Source: Nitrosomonas sp. HPC101
GTDB lineage: Bacteria > Pseudomonadota > Gammaproteobacteria > Burkholderiales > Nitrosomonadaceae
DNA: 64,000 nt
Direction: 5' to 3'
Assembly (NCBI RefSeq): GCF_009833125.1
Contig: NZ_QRCC01000005.1
Span: forward strand, 62,001-126,000
The position numbers and the translations under genes were made by a program. Below, piece by piece: positions 30,475-39,521 of the stretch. Each line of letters starts with the position of its first letter. Position 1 is the first letter of the stretch. The notes below the pieces were generated by a model. The model saw only the letters and a program-made list of their open reading frames with translations, searched no databases and was not told the origin of the DNA.

Positions 30475-31557
30475 ATGCCGGATAAAGATATACAGGATCG
30501 TGCCGCAGGAGCCATCATGGGCGCGTTTATCGGTGATGCTTTGGGATTGGGGCCGCATTGGTATTACAATCTTTCCGAGCTTCGTCGTGATTATGGTGAC
30601 TGGATCACCGGGTACACTGACCCCAGGCCGGATCGATATCATGCCGGGTTGAAAGCAGGGCAGTTATCACAGTCCGGCTTCATTCTGAAGCTGATGGTTC
30701 GTTCGCTGGTTGAGTGCGGTGGTTATGATTCTGAAGATTTCTGCCATCGCATGGATGGTGAGTTGTTTCCGTTACTGGATGGTACACCGGCTAACGGCCC
30801 GGGTGGCTATACCAGTCAGTCGATTCGTGAAACTTGGCGGCGGCGTGTGCAGCAGAAGCTGCCCTGGGGGCAGACGGGTAGTCACGCGGATACGACCGAG
30901 GCAGCGGAACGTACGCTTGCAATTGCCGTTCGTTACGGGGGCCGGCCAGACAAACTTGCAGCAGCAGTTTCAGCGAATACGATACTGACCCAGGCAGATG
31001 AAACAATTGTTTCGATGACCGTTGCATACGGTGCGGTACTGGGACTGCTGGTTCAGGGGCATGCGTTTGATACCGATTTATCGGGAAAACTCATGGATCT
31101 TGTAAAAAGTGGTGCGCTGCCGTTCCACGCTGTAACTGCTGATGATCTGCAACCACCGCGTCCTGGTGATCCGGATCCTCCGCGTGCAGGCCGTTTTGCT
31201 TCCCCGGATGCGTTGCTCACACCTTCTTATATGGCTGCAGCGGCCGCAGATCCCGAAATTCGGATCGAGCCGGCCTGGAAGGTGTCTATCGTATATGGCA
31301 TGCCGTGTGCGATTTATCACCAGTTACCGGCTGCCTATTATCTGGCCGCAAGGTTTCGTGACGATTTTAAATCAGCCGTTCTCCATGCGATCAATGGTGG
31401 AGGGCAGAACCAGGCGCGTGCCATTCTGACCGGGGCGCTCGTGGGTGCACAAACCGGTTTGTCCGGGATTCCACAGTATTTGCTTGACGGACTCGATGAT
31501 TCGGCAATGCTGGGTAAATTAGCGACGGATCTTGCTGCTATGGTGGATTCCGCCTGA
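30475..31557 (+). CDS. ADP-ribosylglycohydrolase-fold protein lacking metal ligands
   Basis: 360 residues from the ATG at 30475, chosen for the perfect AGGAGGT four bases upstream. The start (AAGAIMGAFIGDALGLGPHW) and end (ILTGALVGAQTGLSGIP) are those of the ARH/DraG/J1-crystallin fold. ARH enzymes remove ADP-ribose using two Mg ions held by Asp residues in TDDT and GGDTDT motifs. Here the first reads LSQSGF (about residues 66-71) and the second GGGQNQARA (about 309-317), so the ligands are Gln or Ser. It is probably not a classical hydrolase; a binding protein or altered enzyme is more likely. Followed by gnd and zwf (69 and 3 bp gaps). Confidence 0.8.
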   Translation: MPDKDIQDRAAGAIMGAFIGDALGLGPHWYYNLSELRRDYGDWITGYTDPRPDRYHAGLKAGQLSQSGFILKLMVRSLVECGGYDSEDFCHRMDGELFPLLDGTPANGPGGYTSQSIRETWRRRVQQKLPWGQTGSHADTTEAAERTLAIAVRYGGRPDKLAAAVSANTILTQADETIVSMTVAYGAVLGLLVQGHAFDTDLSGKLMDLVKSGALPFHAVTADDLQPPRPGDPDPPRAGRFASPDALLTPSYMAAAAADPEIRIEPAWKVSIVYGMPCAIYHQLPAAYYLAARFRDDFKSAVLHAINGGGQNQARAILTGALVGAQTGLSGIPQYLLDGLDDSAMLGKLATDLAAMVDSA

Positions 31558-31626
31558 GGCCGACGCTTTTGATTCCATGATCGATTGGTCGGTATTCCTG
31601 ATTGTATCTATACAAAGGAGAAGAAG

Positions 31627-32535
31627 ATGGAATTCGGTATGGTGGGTTTGGGGCGTATGGGCGGCAATATGGCACGCCGTCTCGCCCGGGGAGGTAAAAG
31701 AATTGCGATAACGAATCGCAGTTTTGATGTTACCGAGACACTGGCTGGTGAAACGGGGCACAGTGCGTGCAGAAACTATGCCGATCTCGTCGCCGCGCTT
31801 GAGAAGCCTCGCATCATATGGCTGATGCTGCCAGCGGGTGAAGTCACTGAAACAGCGCTTTCCGTATTGTTACCGTTGTTGTCGCCAGGTGATCTGATCG
31901 TGGATGGTGCCAATGCACATTATCAAGAGGATGCACTGCGTGCGGCGCGTTGTGCAGAGCAGGGTATCGAATTTGCTGATGCCGGGGTCTCCGGAGGAAT
32001 ATGGGGACTGGAAAATGGCTATTGCATTATGTTTGGTGGATCGGATGCGGTTGCAGCACGCCTGAAACCCTATATGGAAGCGTTGGCACCCACCCCGGAG
32101 ACGGGTTGGTTGCATACTGGCCCGGTTGGATCGGGACATTATGTGAAAATGATTCATAACGGGATCGAATACGGCATGATGCAAGCCTTTGCCGAAGGGT
32201 TTGCGCTGATGAAGGATAAACCAGGGTTTGATCTTGATCTTGCCGCGATTGCTGAATTGTGGCGACACGGCAGCGTGGTGCGTTCGTGGCTGCTGGATTT
32301 GTCTGCGGACTTTCTGGCTGCAGATCAGATGCTTGATGATATTGCTCCTTTTGTGGCGGATTCAGGCGAAGGTCGCTGGACGGCACTTGCCTCTCTGGAG
32401 CAGGGAATTCCAGCCCCTGTGATCACACTTGCACTGATGATGCGGTTTGCTACGCAAGGCAAGAATGATTATGCCGCCAAAATACTTGCGAAAATGCGCC
32501 ATGGTTTTGGTGGCCATGCCATCAGGAGGGATTAA
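31627..32535 (+). CDS. gnd: 6-phosphogluconate dehydrogenase, decarboxylating (short type)
   Basis: 302 residues from the ATG at 31627 (AAAGGAG upstream). The N-terminal Rossmann motif is GLGRMGGNMARRL. The substrate signature DAGVSGGIWGLENGYCIMFGG-type region and the catalytic Lys/His in YVKMIHNGIEYGMMQAFAEG (about residues 168-187) are complete. It converts 6-phosphogluconate to ribulose-5-phosphate and CO2 with NAD(P) reduction. The short, roughly 300-residue form is the GntZ/YqeC-like class, often NAD-preferring. zwf follows after 3 bp, so the two oxidative pentose-phosphate enzymes are coupled. Confidence 0.95.
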   Translation: MEFGMVGLGRMGGNMARRLARGGKRIAITNRSFDVTETLAGETGHSACRNYADLVAALEKPRIIWLMLPAGEVTETALSVLLPLLSPGDLIVDGANAHYQEDALRAARCAEQGIEFADAGVSGGIWGLENGYCIMFGGSDAVAARLKPYMEALAPTPETGWLHTGPVGSGHYVKMIHNGIEYGMMQAFAEGFALMKDKPGFDLDLAAIAELWRHGSVVRSWLLDLSADFLAADQMLDDIAPFVADSGEGRWTALASLEQGIPAPVITLALMMRFATQGKNDYAAKILAKMRHGFGGHAIRRD

Positions 32536-32538
32536 GAA

Positions 32539-34029
32539 ATGGACGATGCAACGACAAATCAACCGGGAAGGCTGCCTTGCTCGTTTGTCATTTTTGGCGC
32601 AACTGGCGATCTCTCAACACACAAGTTGTTGCCGGCATTATTTAATTTGGAGAATGCCGGTCGCTTTGAGGATGATCTTTCTATCGTTGCCTTCGCGCGT
32701 CATGACTGGGTAACCGATGATTTGACTGGCTACGTCCGTGCAGCATTGAAAGACAAGGCCAGCCAGCCTTCCCGTCAAGGAGTACTGGATCGATTTCTTA
32801 CGCGCTTTCGTTACGTACGGGGAGATTTCAACGATGTGGAATCCTATCGTGCGCTGGTCGCTGATCTGGCGCCTGGACTAGCCTGTTCCCGCACAGTATT
32901 TTATCTTGCCATCCGTCCAGCCGATTTTGTTGCAGTGATCAAAAATCTTAAAGCTGTTGGCCTGAATGAACCGCGCGGCATGAACCGGATAGTCATCGAG
33001 AAACCGTTTGGAGAAGATCTTGAATCGGCACAAGTGCTGAACCGTGTGTTGCATCAGCATTTTGATGAAGAGCAGATTTATCGTATTGACCATTTCCTGG
33101 GTAAGGAAACAGTACAGAATCTGTTTGTTTTCCGGTTTGCCAATACCTTGATCGAGCCACTATGGAATCGCAATTTTATCGATCATGTACAAATTACGGT
33201 GGCGGAATCGGGCGGTATTGAGAAACGTGCCGGCTATTATGATCATGCAGGTGCATTGCGCGATATGCTGCAGAATCATCTGATGCAATTGCTGACAGTG
33301 GTTGCGATGGAACCTCCGCCAGCACTGGAGGCAGATGCCCTGCGTGATGAAAAGGTCAAGGTGTTGCGTTCGATTCGTCCGATCGCCAAACGTGCGGTGC
33401 ATGCGCATGCCGTACGTGCACAATATACACACGGTAATATTGATGGGTCGACGGTAGTAAGCTATCAGCAGGAAGAGAATGTCGAACCAGATTCAATTAC
33501 TGAAACCTTTGTCGCAGCCAAGTTCTATATTGATAACTGGCGCTGGCGTGGTGTCCCTTTTTATCTGCGAACGGGAAAGCGTATGCCCAAACAGCATTCG
33601 ATGATTGCAATTCGCTTCAGACATCCTCCGCAACAGCTTTTTCGTGAAACGCCACTGGAATCGATTACACCCAATTGGATGCTGCTTTCGATTCAGCCGG
33701 AAGAATCGATGCGTATGGAAATTCACGTCAAGCAACCCGGTCTCAATATGAATACCCGGGTGATGCAGATGAACGCGAGTTTCCTCAGAACAGACGAGCA
33801 GATACTGGATGCTTATGAAACACTGCTGCTCGATGTTATTGAAGGCGATCGTTCATTGTTCATCCGTTTTGATGAAGCTGAATGGGCGTGGCGGGTGATC
33901 GATCCGATCCTGAAGTTCTGGACGGTTGATCGCGAATACATTCCGACTTATTCTGCCGGCAGTTGGGGGCCGGCTGAAGCCAATCGTTTGTTTGACAGCG
34001 ATGATCAAGTCTGGCGCAATGAACTTTAG
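32539..34029 (+). CDS. zwf: glucose-6-phosphate 1-dehydrogenase
   Basis: 496 residues, standard length. The N-terminal nucleotide-binding motif is FVIFGATGDLSTHKLLPALF, and the active-site signature is YRIDHFLGKETVQNL (about residues 179-193), with the catalytic His. EKPFGEDLESA and the C-terminal FYLRTGKRMPK also fit. It oxidises glucose-6-phosphate to 6-phosphogluconolactone, giving NADPH. GGAGGG lies in the end of gnd, seven bases before the ATG. No pgl (lactonase) is in this run. Confidence 0.97.
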   Translation: MDDATTNQPGRLPCSFVIFGATGDLSTHKLLPALFNLENAGRFEDDLSIVAFARHDWVTDDLTGYVRAALKDKASQPSRQGVLDRFLTRFRYVRGDFNDVESYRALVADLAPGLACSRTVFYLAIRPADFVAVIKNLKAVGLNEPRGMNRIVIEKPFGEDLESAQVLNRVLHQHFDEEQIYRIDHFLGKETVQNLFVFRFANTLIEPLWNRNFIDHVQITVAESGGIEKRAGYYDHAGALRDMLQNHLMQLLTVVAMEPPPALEADALRDEKVKVLRSIRPIAKRAVHAHAVRAQYTHGNIDGSTVVSYQQEENVEPDSITETFVAAKFYIDNWRWRGVPFYLRTGKRMPKQHSMIAIRFRHPPQQLFRETPLESITPNWMLLSIQPEESMRMEIHVKQPGLNMNTRVMQMNASFLRTDEQILDAYETLLLDVIEGDRSLFIRFDEAEWAWRVIDPILKFWTVDREYIPTYSAGSWGPAEANRLFDSDDQVWRNEL

Positions 34030-34041
34030 TTGTAAGAATTT

Positions 34042-34590
34042 CTAATCGATCGCAGTATGCTGTGAAGGATAGGTCACCTGACAGGAGGGGTGAACGTGTG
34101 CTCCCTCAGTGAAATGTGCTGCTTCTATCCGCGTATGCCCCATCAGATGGAAAACGACTTCACCGCGTGCCAGCAGGTAATCAGAAACAATGCGGCGATG
34201 GCAACGCCACCAGACTGCTTCGGCACACATCATGGCACAACAGCGTTTGTGCCCCAACTCAATCAGTTTGTCCAAGCCTTCCTGGAATGCGTCTGAAAGG
34301 GCGTAATCGGCATAATTGTGGAAACTCCGATTTTTCCAGAAGCTGTTTACATCCGGCAGTACGGTTCTGGATTTGCTGCGCAAACCGCCCAGCTGCGCGA
34401 TGAATTCGTAGTCAATCCCAAACGTTGCCAGACTGTCAGGTAATGTATCCCGGTTGTATTGCGGGTTGGCTCGTGACCTTGGAACAGTACGTATATCTGC
34501 GACCAGTTCTACCTTTGCCATACGCAATAAATCGATAAATTCTTCCAGTGTGCGGGTCGAATGCCCAATGGTGTAGAAAGAGGGATTCAT
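34042..34590 (-). CDS. DUF488 family protein
   Basis: 182 residues. Typical DUF488 start (FYTIGHSTRTLEEFIDLLRM), followed by LVADIRTVPRSRANPQYN and, near the C-terminus, the Cys-rich CCAMMCAEAVWWRCHRRIVSDYL motif (about residues 117-139). The family is widespread and has no assigned reaction; the conserved Cys/His/Arg cluster suggests an active or binding site. Convergent with zwf, 12 bp between stops, so the intergenic space holds at most a shared end. Confidence 0.9.
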   Translation of the reverse strand: MNPSFYTIGHSTRTLEEFIDLLRMAKVELVADIRTVPRSRANPQYNRDTLPDSLATFGIDYEFIAQLGGLRSKSRTVLPDVNSFWKNRSFHNYADYALSDAFQEGLDKLIELGHKRCCAMMCAEAVWWRCHRRIVSDYLLARGEVVFHLMGHTRIEAAHFTEGAHVHPSCQVTYPSQHTAID

Positions 34591-34968
34591 TTCTGGTCCT
34601 GTTTACGCTTTACGACAGTAGAGCACTTCGTGGTGTCTGATCATCGATGTAAAGCGGATGAATGATTTGTTGAGATATATTACACCCTGACAGCTTACTG
34701 TTCAGGTATGCTCCCGGCTTTTATTTTGTTGTGTCTAGGCAGCTATTCTGGTGAGGAGTGCGGCAACATGAAAATTACAATAAATTGTAATCAGTCTGCA
34801 GCGAACGGGGTGAGTTCAGGATATTGCTTTAAAAATGGAATGGAAACCAGTGATTAATAAAGCACAATTGCTTCCAGTACTTTGATTTGATTTGGCAAGC
34901 AATTTATTAAAGAGTAAAATCGCCGATTGGTTAAGTATATGAACTCATTATCAAGCAGGAGCAAGTAA
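34591..34968. other. 378-bp intergenic region, upstream of rpsO
   Basis: Divergent upstream region of the DUF488 gene and rpsO. It is AT-rich towards rpsO and holds the promoter candidate listed separately. No coding frame, tRNA or repeat was recognised. Confidence 0.5.
34882..34910 (+). promoter_or_regulatory. putative sigma70 promoter of rpsO-pnp
   Basis: TTGATT (34882-34887) and TATTAA (34905-34910) are separated by 17 bp, each matching 4 of 6 consensus bases, 58 bp before the rpsO start in an AT-rich stretch. Only a candidate. Confidence 0.4.
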
Positions 34969-35238
34969 ATGGCAGTAACAACTGATCAAAAAAGTCAGGT
35001 TATACAGGATTATCAGAGAGTAGCAGGAGATACCGGCTCGCCAGAGGTGCAGGTGGCCATACTGACAACGCGAATCAATAGCCTGATTGGTCATTTCAAG
35101 GAACATGTCAAAGATCATCATTCCCGTCGTGGTCTGCTGCGTATGGTGAGTCGACGACGCAAACTGCTGGATTATCTGAAATCAAAAAACAGCGACAGTT
35201 ACCAGATCCTGATCGAACGTCTTGGTCTGAGAAAATAA
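34969..35238 (+). CDS. rpsO: 30S ribosomal protein S15
   Basis: 89 residues, exact family length. The S15 signature includes [20 protein letters not shown] and [16 protein letters not shown], which contact 16S rRNA helices 20-22 and protein S18 neighbours in the platform. AGGAGC precedes the ATG by six bases. rpsO-pnp is the conserved bacterial order; pnp starts 179 bp downstream after a hairpin. Confidence 0.99.
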   Translation: MAVTTDQKSQVIQDYQRVAGDTGSPEVQVAILTTRINSLIGHFKEHVKDHHSRRGLLRMVSRRRKLLDYLKSKNSDSYQILIERLGLRK

Positions 35239-35296
35239 AAAGTCATGTAGTCATTAATTGTCGTATTCCACAAACTATCGCAGATAATTCAAAACT

Positions 35297-35322
35297 GCAG
35301 ATGAATCTGGTTAGTCATCTGC
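35297..35322 (+). other. hairpin in the rpsO-pnp spacer
   Basis: GCAGATGA (35297-35304) pairs perfectly with TCATCTGC (35315-35322) around a 10-nt loop, with no T-run after it. In E. coli the rpsO-pnp spacer holds an RNase III-cut stem used for pnp autoregulation; this stem is in the equivalent place, but that role is inferred. Confidence 0.5.
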
Positions 35323-35417
35323 TCTGCGTTCCAAGCCGAACAATCCTGGTCGATCTGCACGTAAATACAATTTTGCAATCAACCTTGGGCATGATTTGAT
35401 CAAAGAAGGGTTATTAA

Positions 35418-37547
35418 TTGAAACCGATAAAAAAAAGCATCACTTACGGACGCCATACGCTCACCATCGAAACTGGAGAAATTGCCAAACAGGCACATGG
35501 CGCTGTTATGGTTTCCATGGGTGATACGGTTGTACTGGTTACAGCAGTAGGAGATAAGAAAACCAAACCCGGCCAGGATTTTTTTCCGCTCACCGTAGAT
35601 TATCAGGAAAAATTTTATGCCGCCGGACGTATTCCGGGAAGTTTTTTCAAGCGCGAGGGACGCCCTTCCGAAAAGGAAATACTCACCTCTAGGCTGATTG
35701 ATCGGCCGATACGTCCGCTTTTTCCCGACGGTTTTTATAATGAAGTACAGATCATTGCAATGGTATTGTCATCAGATGCTGAAATTGATGCTGATATTCC
35801 TGCGATGATTGGTGCTTCTGCAGCGCTGGTACTTTCTGGTATCCCGTTTGACGGACCCATCGGCGCAGCACGTGTAGGTTATATTGACAGCGAATATATC
35901 CTTAATCCAACCACAGCCCAGCTCGGCGAGTCGCAACTTAATCTTGTGGTGGCAGGTACCCGGAAAGCTGTGCTGATGGTCGAATCAGAAGCCAATGAGC
36001 TTTCCGAGGATGTTATGCTCGAAGCCGTGACATACGGTCATGACCAAATGCAGCAAGTGATCGACATGATTAATGAACTGGCTGATGAAGCTGGTGTAAT
36101 GGCATGGGATTGGCAATCGGCAGAGAAAGACCTGTCGCTCATTGAAAAAATTACTCAGCTGGCCGAAGCCGATTTGCGCGATGCATTCCGGCTGAAACAA
36201 AAATCAGCCAGAACAGAAGCAATTAGTGAAATCTGGAATCGTGTATTGACCGAATTGAAAGCAGGTACAGAGGAAGGACCCAGTGAGCAAGCAGTCAAGG
36301 AAATCGGTTTCGCGCTCGAAGCGAGAATCGTGCGCAACAGCATTCTTGACGGGGAGTCCCGTATTGATGGTCGTGGAACACGTACGGTTCGACCCATTAC
36401 CATTCGTCATGGTGTCTTGCCACGTACTCATGGCTCGGCACTGTTCACACGGGGTGAAACACAGGCACTGGTAGTAACTACACTGGGAACTGCCCGGGAT
36501 GAACAGAAAATTGATGCGCTCCAGGGAGATTATTCTGACCGTTTCATGCTTCATTACAACATGCCTCCTTTTGCTACGGGTGAAATCGGACGAGTGGGAT
36601 CACCCAAACGGCGTGAAATCGGGCATGGACGACTGGCTAAGCGTGCCTTGCTCGCTGTCCTGCCGCCAGTGGAGGAGTTCGGCTATTCGATGCGGGTGGT
36701 TTCCGAAGTTACAGAATCAAATGGTTCAAGTTCGATGGCTTCTGTGTGCGGGGGGTGTCTTGCGCTCATGGATGCAGGAGCGCCCCTGAAAGCGCATGTT
36801 GCTGGTATTGCCATGGGATTGATCAAGGAGGGCAATCGATTTGCCGTGTTGACTGATATCCTGGGTGATGAAGATCACCTGGGCGATATGGATTTCAAAG
36901 TTGCAGGTACCGAACAGGGCATCACTGCATTGCAAATGGATATAAAGATCCAAGGGATCACTAAAGAAATCATGCAGATAGCCTTGCTGCAAGCGAAAGA
37001 AGGGCGGCTCCATATTCTGGATATTATGAAGCAGTCTCTTCCGATCGCGAGAGACAGTGTGTCGGCTCATGCACCGCGCATCATCAAATTCAAGATTAAT
37101 CCTGAGAAAATACGTGATGTGATTGGTAAGGGCGGGGCTGTTATTCGTGCGCTAACCGAGGAAACCGGAACGACTATTGATATTTCTGATGATGGCTCTG
37201 TAACAATTGCCAGTGTGAGCAGTGAAGGCGGTGAACAGGCGAAAAGACGGATTGAAAATATTACTGCAGACGTTGAGGTTGGCAAAATTTACGAGGGGAC
37301 AATACTTAAGCTGCTTGATTTCGGTGCTATCGTCAGTATCCTGCCAGGGAAGGACGGCTTGCTTCATATTTCTCAAATTGCCAATGAGCGAGTCGAAAGT
37401 GTTGCTGATCACCTTAAGGAGGGCCAGATTGTTCGTGTTAAAGTGCTGGAGGCAGATGAAAAGGGTCGGCTGCGACTTAGCATGAAGGCTGCCACAGCTG
37501 ATGCGGAGGCCGCAGCCGCAGCCGTTCTGGAAAATGGTGAAAAATAA
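35418..37547 (+). CDS. pnp: polyribonucleotide nucleotidyltransferase (PNPase)
   Basis: 709 residues. Two RNase PH domains (first about 10-140, second about 315-545, with the phosphate-site region [20 protein letters not shown]), a KH domain ([20 protein letters not shown], about 560-579) and an S1 domain ([20 protein letters not shown], about 625-644). It degrades RNA 3' to 5' by phosphorolysis as a trimer, often with RNase E. The start is TTG at 35418 with GAAGGG nine bases upstream; no better in-frame ATG exists before the conserved [11 protein letters not shown]. The rare start could help keep translation low. Confidence 0.97.
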   Translation: MKPIKKSITYGRHTLTIETGEIAKQAHGAVMVSMGDTVVLVTAVGDKKTKPGQDFFPLTVDYQEKFYAAGRIPGSFFKREGRPSEKEILTSRLIDRPIRPLFPDGFYNEVQIIAMVLSSDAEIDADIPAMIGASAALVLSGIPFDGPIGAARVGYIDSEYILNPTTAQLGESQLNLVVAGTRKAVLMVESEANELSEDVMLEAVTYGHDQMQQVIDMINELADEAGVMAWDWQSAEKDLSLIEKITQLAEADLRDAFRLKQKSARTEAISEIWNRVLTELKAGTEEGPSEQAVKEIGFALEARIVRNSILDGESRIDGRGTRTVRPITIRHGVLPRTHGSALFTRGETQALVVTTLGTARDEQKIDALQGDYSDRFMLHYNMPPFATGEIGRVGSPKRREIGHGRLAKRALLAVLPPVEEFGYSMRVVSEVTESNGSSSMASVCGGCLALMDAGAPLKAHVAGIAMGLIKEGNRFAVLTDILGDEDHLGDMDFKVAGTEQGITALQMDIKIQGITKEIMQIALLQAKEGRLHILDIMKQSLPIARDSVSAHAPRIIKFKINPEKIRDVIGKGGAVIRALTEETGTTIDISDDGSVTIASVSSEGGEQAKRRIENITADVEVGKIYEGTILKLLDFGAIVSILPGKDGLLHISQIANERVESVADHLKEGQIVRVKVLEADEKGRLRLSMKAATADAEAAAAAVLENGEK

Positions 37548-37879
37548 ACGGACGTTTAACAATAAACTACGATTTGTCTTTATCCCAGGGTATTCTCCGG
37601 AGGCTGGACTTGTTTCAATCAGGAATGACGTTTCCAGGAAAACCTTCTCCACTTTTTAATTTATTGCGAGGTTCGGTTTTTTCTGTCGCTAAGCAGAAAT
37701 AAGGTGCGAATACTTTTTTGCTATCAGTTTTACTGACTATGCAAGCAGTATTCGTGTAAATACGTCAGTCCTGTTTTCAGCAGATCTGTTCGTCCGGTAT
37801 CCCTGTTGAATTTTGGTCAGATGTTAAAAGTCAAGGCATAATAGACCCTTATTCATTAAGGGTTTAAAAAAGGAATGGT
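37548..37879. other. 332-bp spacer between pnp and efflux operon
   Basis: No coding frame. Near its right end a 7-bp stem (ACCCTTA 37845-37851 with TAAGGGT 37857-37863) is followed by TTAAAAAA and lies only 16 bp before the efflux gene ATG. A CATAAT box (37838-37843) just upstream could be a -10 with a weak TTGGTC -35, placing the hairpin in the leader RNA. Promoter is only a candidate; no regulator gene is next to the operon. Confidence 0.4.
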
Positions 37880-39433
37880 ATGTCGTCGCATTTAAGTTCC
37901 CATTTTCGAATATTCGGAATTGTTACATCCATACTTTTCCGGTTGCCCGTAATATCTCGCATTAAATATAGGAGATCCGTTTCAACTCAGTCGGATCGCT
38001 ATCAAACACCTGTTCTGCTGTTATGTTCAAGCCTGTTGATCACCTCTTGCGCAATGGGTCCAGACTATTCACGTCCTCAGGTGGATGCCGCAGAAAAATT
38101 CCGTTTATCTCAGACAGAAGGGCAATCTATTGCCAATCTTCCCTGGTGGGAGCTGCTCCAGGATGAGAAGCTGCAATTGCTGATCGATCAGGCTTTGGTC
38201 GAAAACAAGGATCTTAAGCAGGCGGCGGCCAGCGTTGAGGAACTTCAGGCTCGTCTGGGGATTGCTCGGATGGACTTTATTCCGAATCTCACCGTCGAAG
38301 GTAACGCACCGATAGATACTCTGGGGGGATTCAGCCGCAAGGGATTTCCGACGCCCTATAACTATTACGGACAGAGTATTTTGAACTGGGAGGTGGATAT
38401 CTGGGGCAGAATCCGCCGTGCTAATGAGGCTGCCCGGGCAGATCTGCTGGCGCGCGAAGAAAACCGCCGTGCGGTTGTTCTGACGTTAGTCAGTTCAGTG
38501 GCACAATCCTATTTCGATCTTTTACAGTTTGATACCCAACTGGAAATTGCACGCAACGCACTGACTTCATGGGAGGAGTCTGTCGTCATTTCCAGAGCGC
38601 AACTGGAAGGGGGGCTGGCTACCCGTCTTGATCTGGATCAGTTTGAAGCAGAACGTGCTGCCGCCGCTGCCCAGGTGGCAGAACTGGAAAGGCAGATTGC
38701 TCAAAAGGAAAATGAGTTGAGTGTGCTGACAGGAAGAACGCCTGCACCGATAGCGCGAGGATATTCACTGAGTGGGCAATCTACTCCTCTTACTATTCCC
38801 CCCGGACTGCCTTCCGAGTTATTACAGCGACGCCCAGATATTTTACAGTCGGAACAAACCCTTAAGGCAGCTATTGCCAGAATCGGGGTGGCCAAGGCCA
38901 CTCGTTTCCCCAGAATAACGTTAACCGGATTTTTTGGATTTTCCAGCCCGGGGCTGTCAAGTCTGTTGGATTCTGACAGCAAATTCGGTACTGCTGGATT
39001 TGGTATTGCGGGACCATTGCTGAACGCACAAACACTTGGCTATGAACAGCGGGCGGCAGAAGCACAGGCAAAACAGGCGCTGGCACAGTACGAACAAACT
39101 ATTCTGGTAGCATTCAGGGAGGTTGAAGATGCACTTGCTGCCATTCGAACGGCAAACGATCAGTACCATGCCAAGCAGAAACAGGTTGAGGCATTGGGTT
39201 CAGCTTTACAGATAGCTGATCTGCGCTATCAGGGAGGCATTACGAGTTACGTTGATGTGCTGCTGACAAAACGCAAGCTGTTTGATGCCGAATCTGCACT
39301 TGTAGCTGCCCGTCATTTGCATCTGGTTTCTGTTGTCCAGCTTTACAAGGCACTGGGTGGGGGCTGGATCACTGATGGTGTCGATGCTGATGTACCGCTG
39401 CCTATATCCACTGGTCTGCTGCACAACCACTGA
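37880..39433 (+). CDS. outer-membrane efflux lipoprotein, NodT/OprM family
   Basis: 517 residues. A long N-terminus leads to a lipoprotein signal (LLLCSSLLITSC; lipidated Cys near residue 57), so the true start may lie further downstream than 37880. Mature protein begins AMGPDYSRPQVD, the hallmark of NodT-type factors, followed by LPWWELLQDEKLQLLI and two TolC-like helical repeats (about 95-290 and 300-500). It forms the trimeric outer-membrane duct of an RND pump. It comes first in the operon, before the MFP and RND genes, the reverse of the common order. Confidence 0.92.
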   Translation: MSSHLSSHFRIFGIVTSILFRLPVISRIKYRRSVSTQSDRYQTPVLLLCSSLLITSCAMGPDYSRPQVDAAEKFRLSQTEGQSIANLPWWELLQDEKLQLLIDQALVENKDLKQAAASVEELQARLGIARMDFIPNLTVEGNAPIDTLGGFSRKGFPTPYNYYGQSILNWEVDIWGRIRRANEAARADLLAREENRRAVVLTLVSSVAQSYFDLLQFDTQLEIARNALTSWEESVVISRAQLEGGLATRLDLDQFEAERAAAAAQVAELERQIAQKENELSVLTGRTPAPIARGYSLSGQSTPLTIPPGLPSELLQRRPDILQSEQTLKAAIARIGVAKATRFPRITLTGFFGFSSPGLSSLLDSDSKFGTAGFGIAGPLLNAQTLGYEQRAAEAQAKQALAQYEQTILVAFREVEDALAAIRTANDQYHAKQKQVEALGSALQIADLRYQGGITSYVDVLLTKRKLFDAESALVAARHLHLVSVVQLYKALGGGWITDGVDADVPLPISTGLLHNH

Positions 39434-39521
39434 AACAAGCTGTAAACAGCCCTTTCATGATTTTTATCCCGACTTCAGAATATCTTTTGATTATTTCTTC
39501 CGAGCTACCGAGAATAATATT

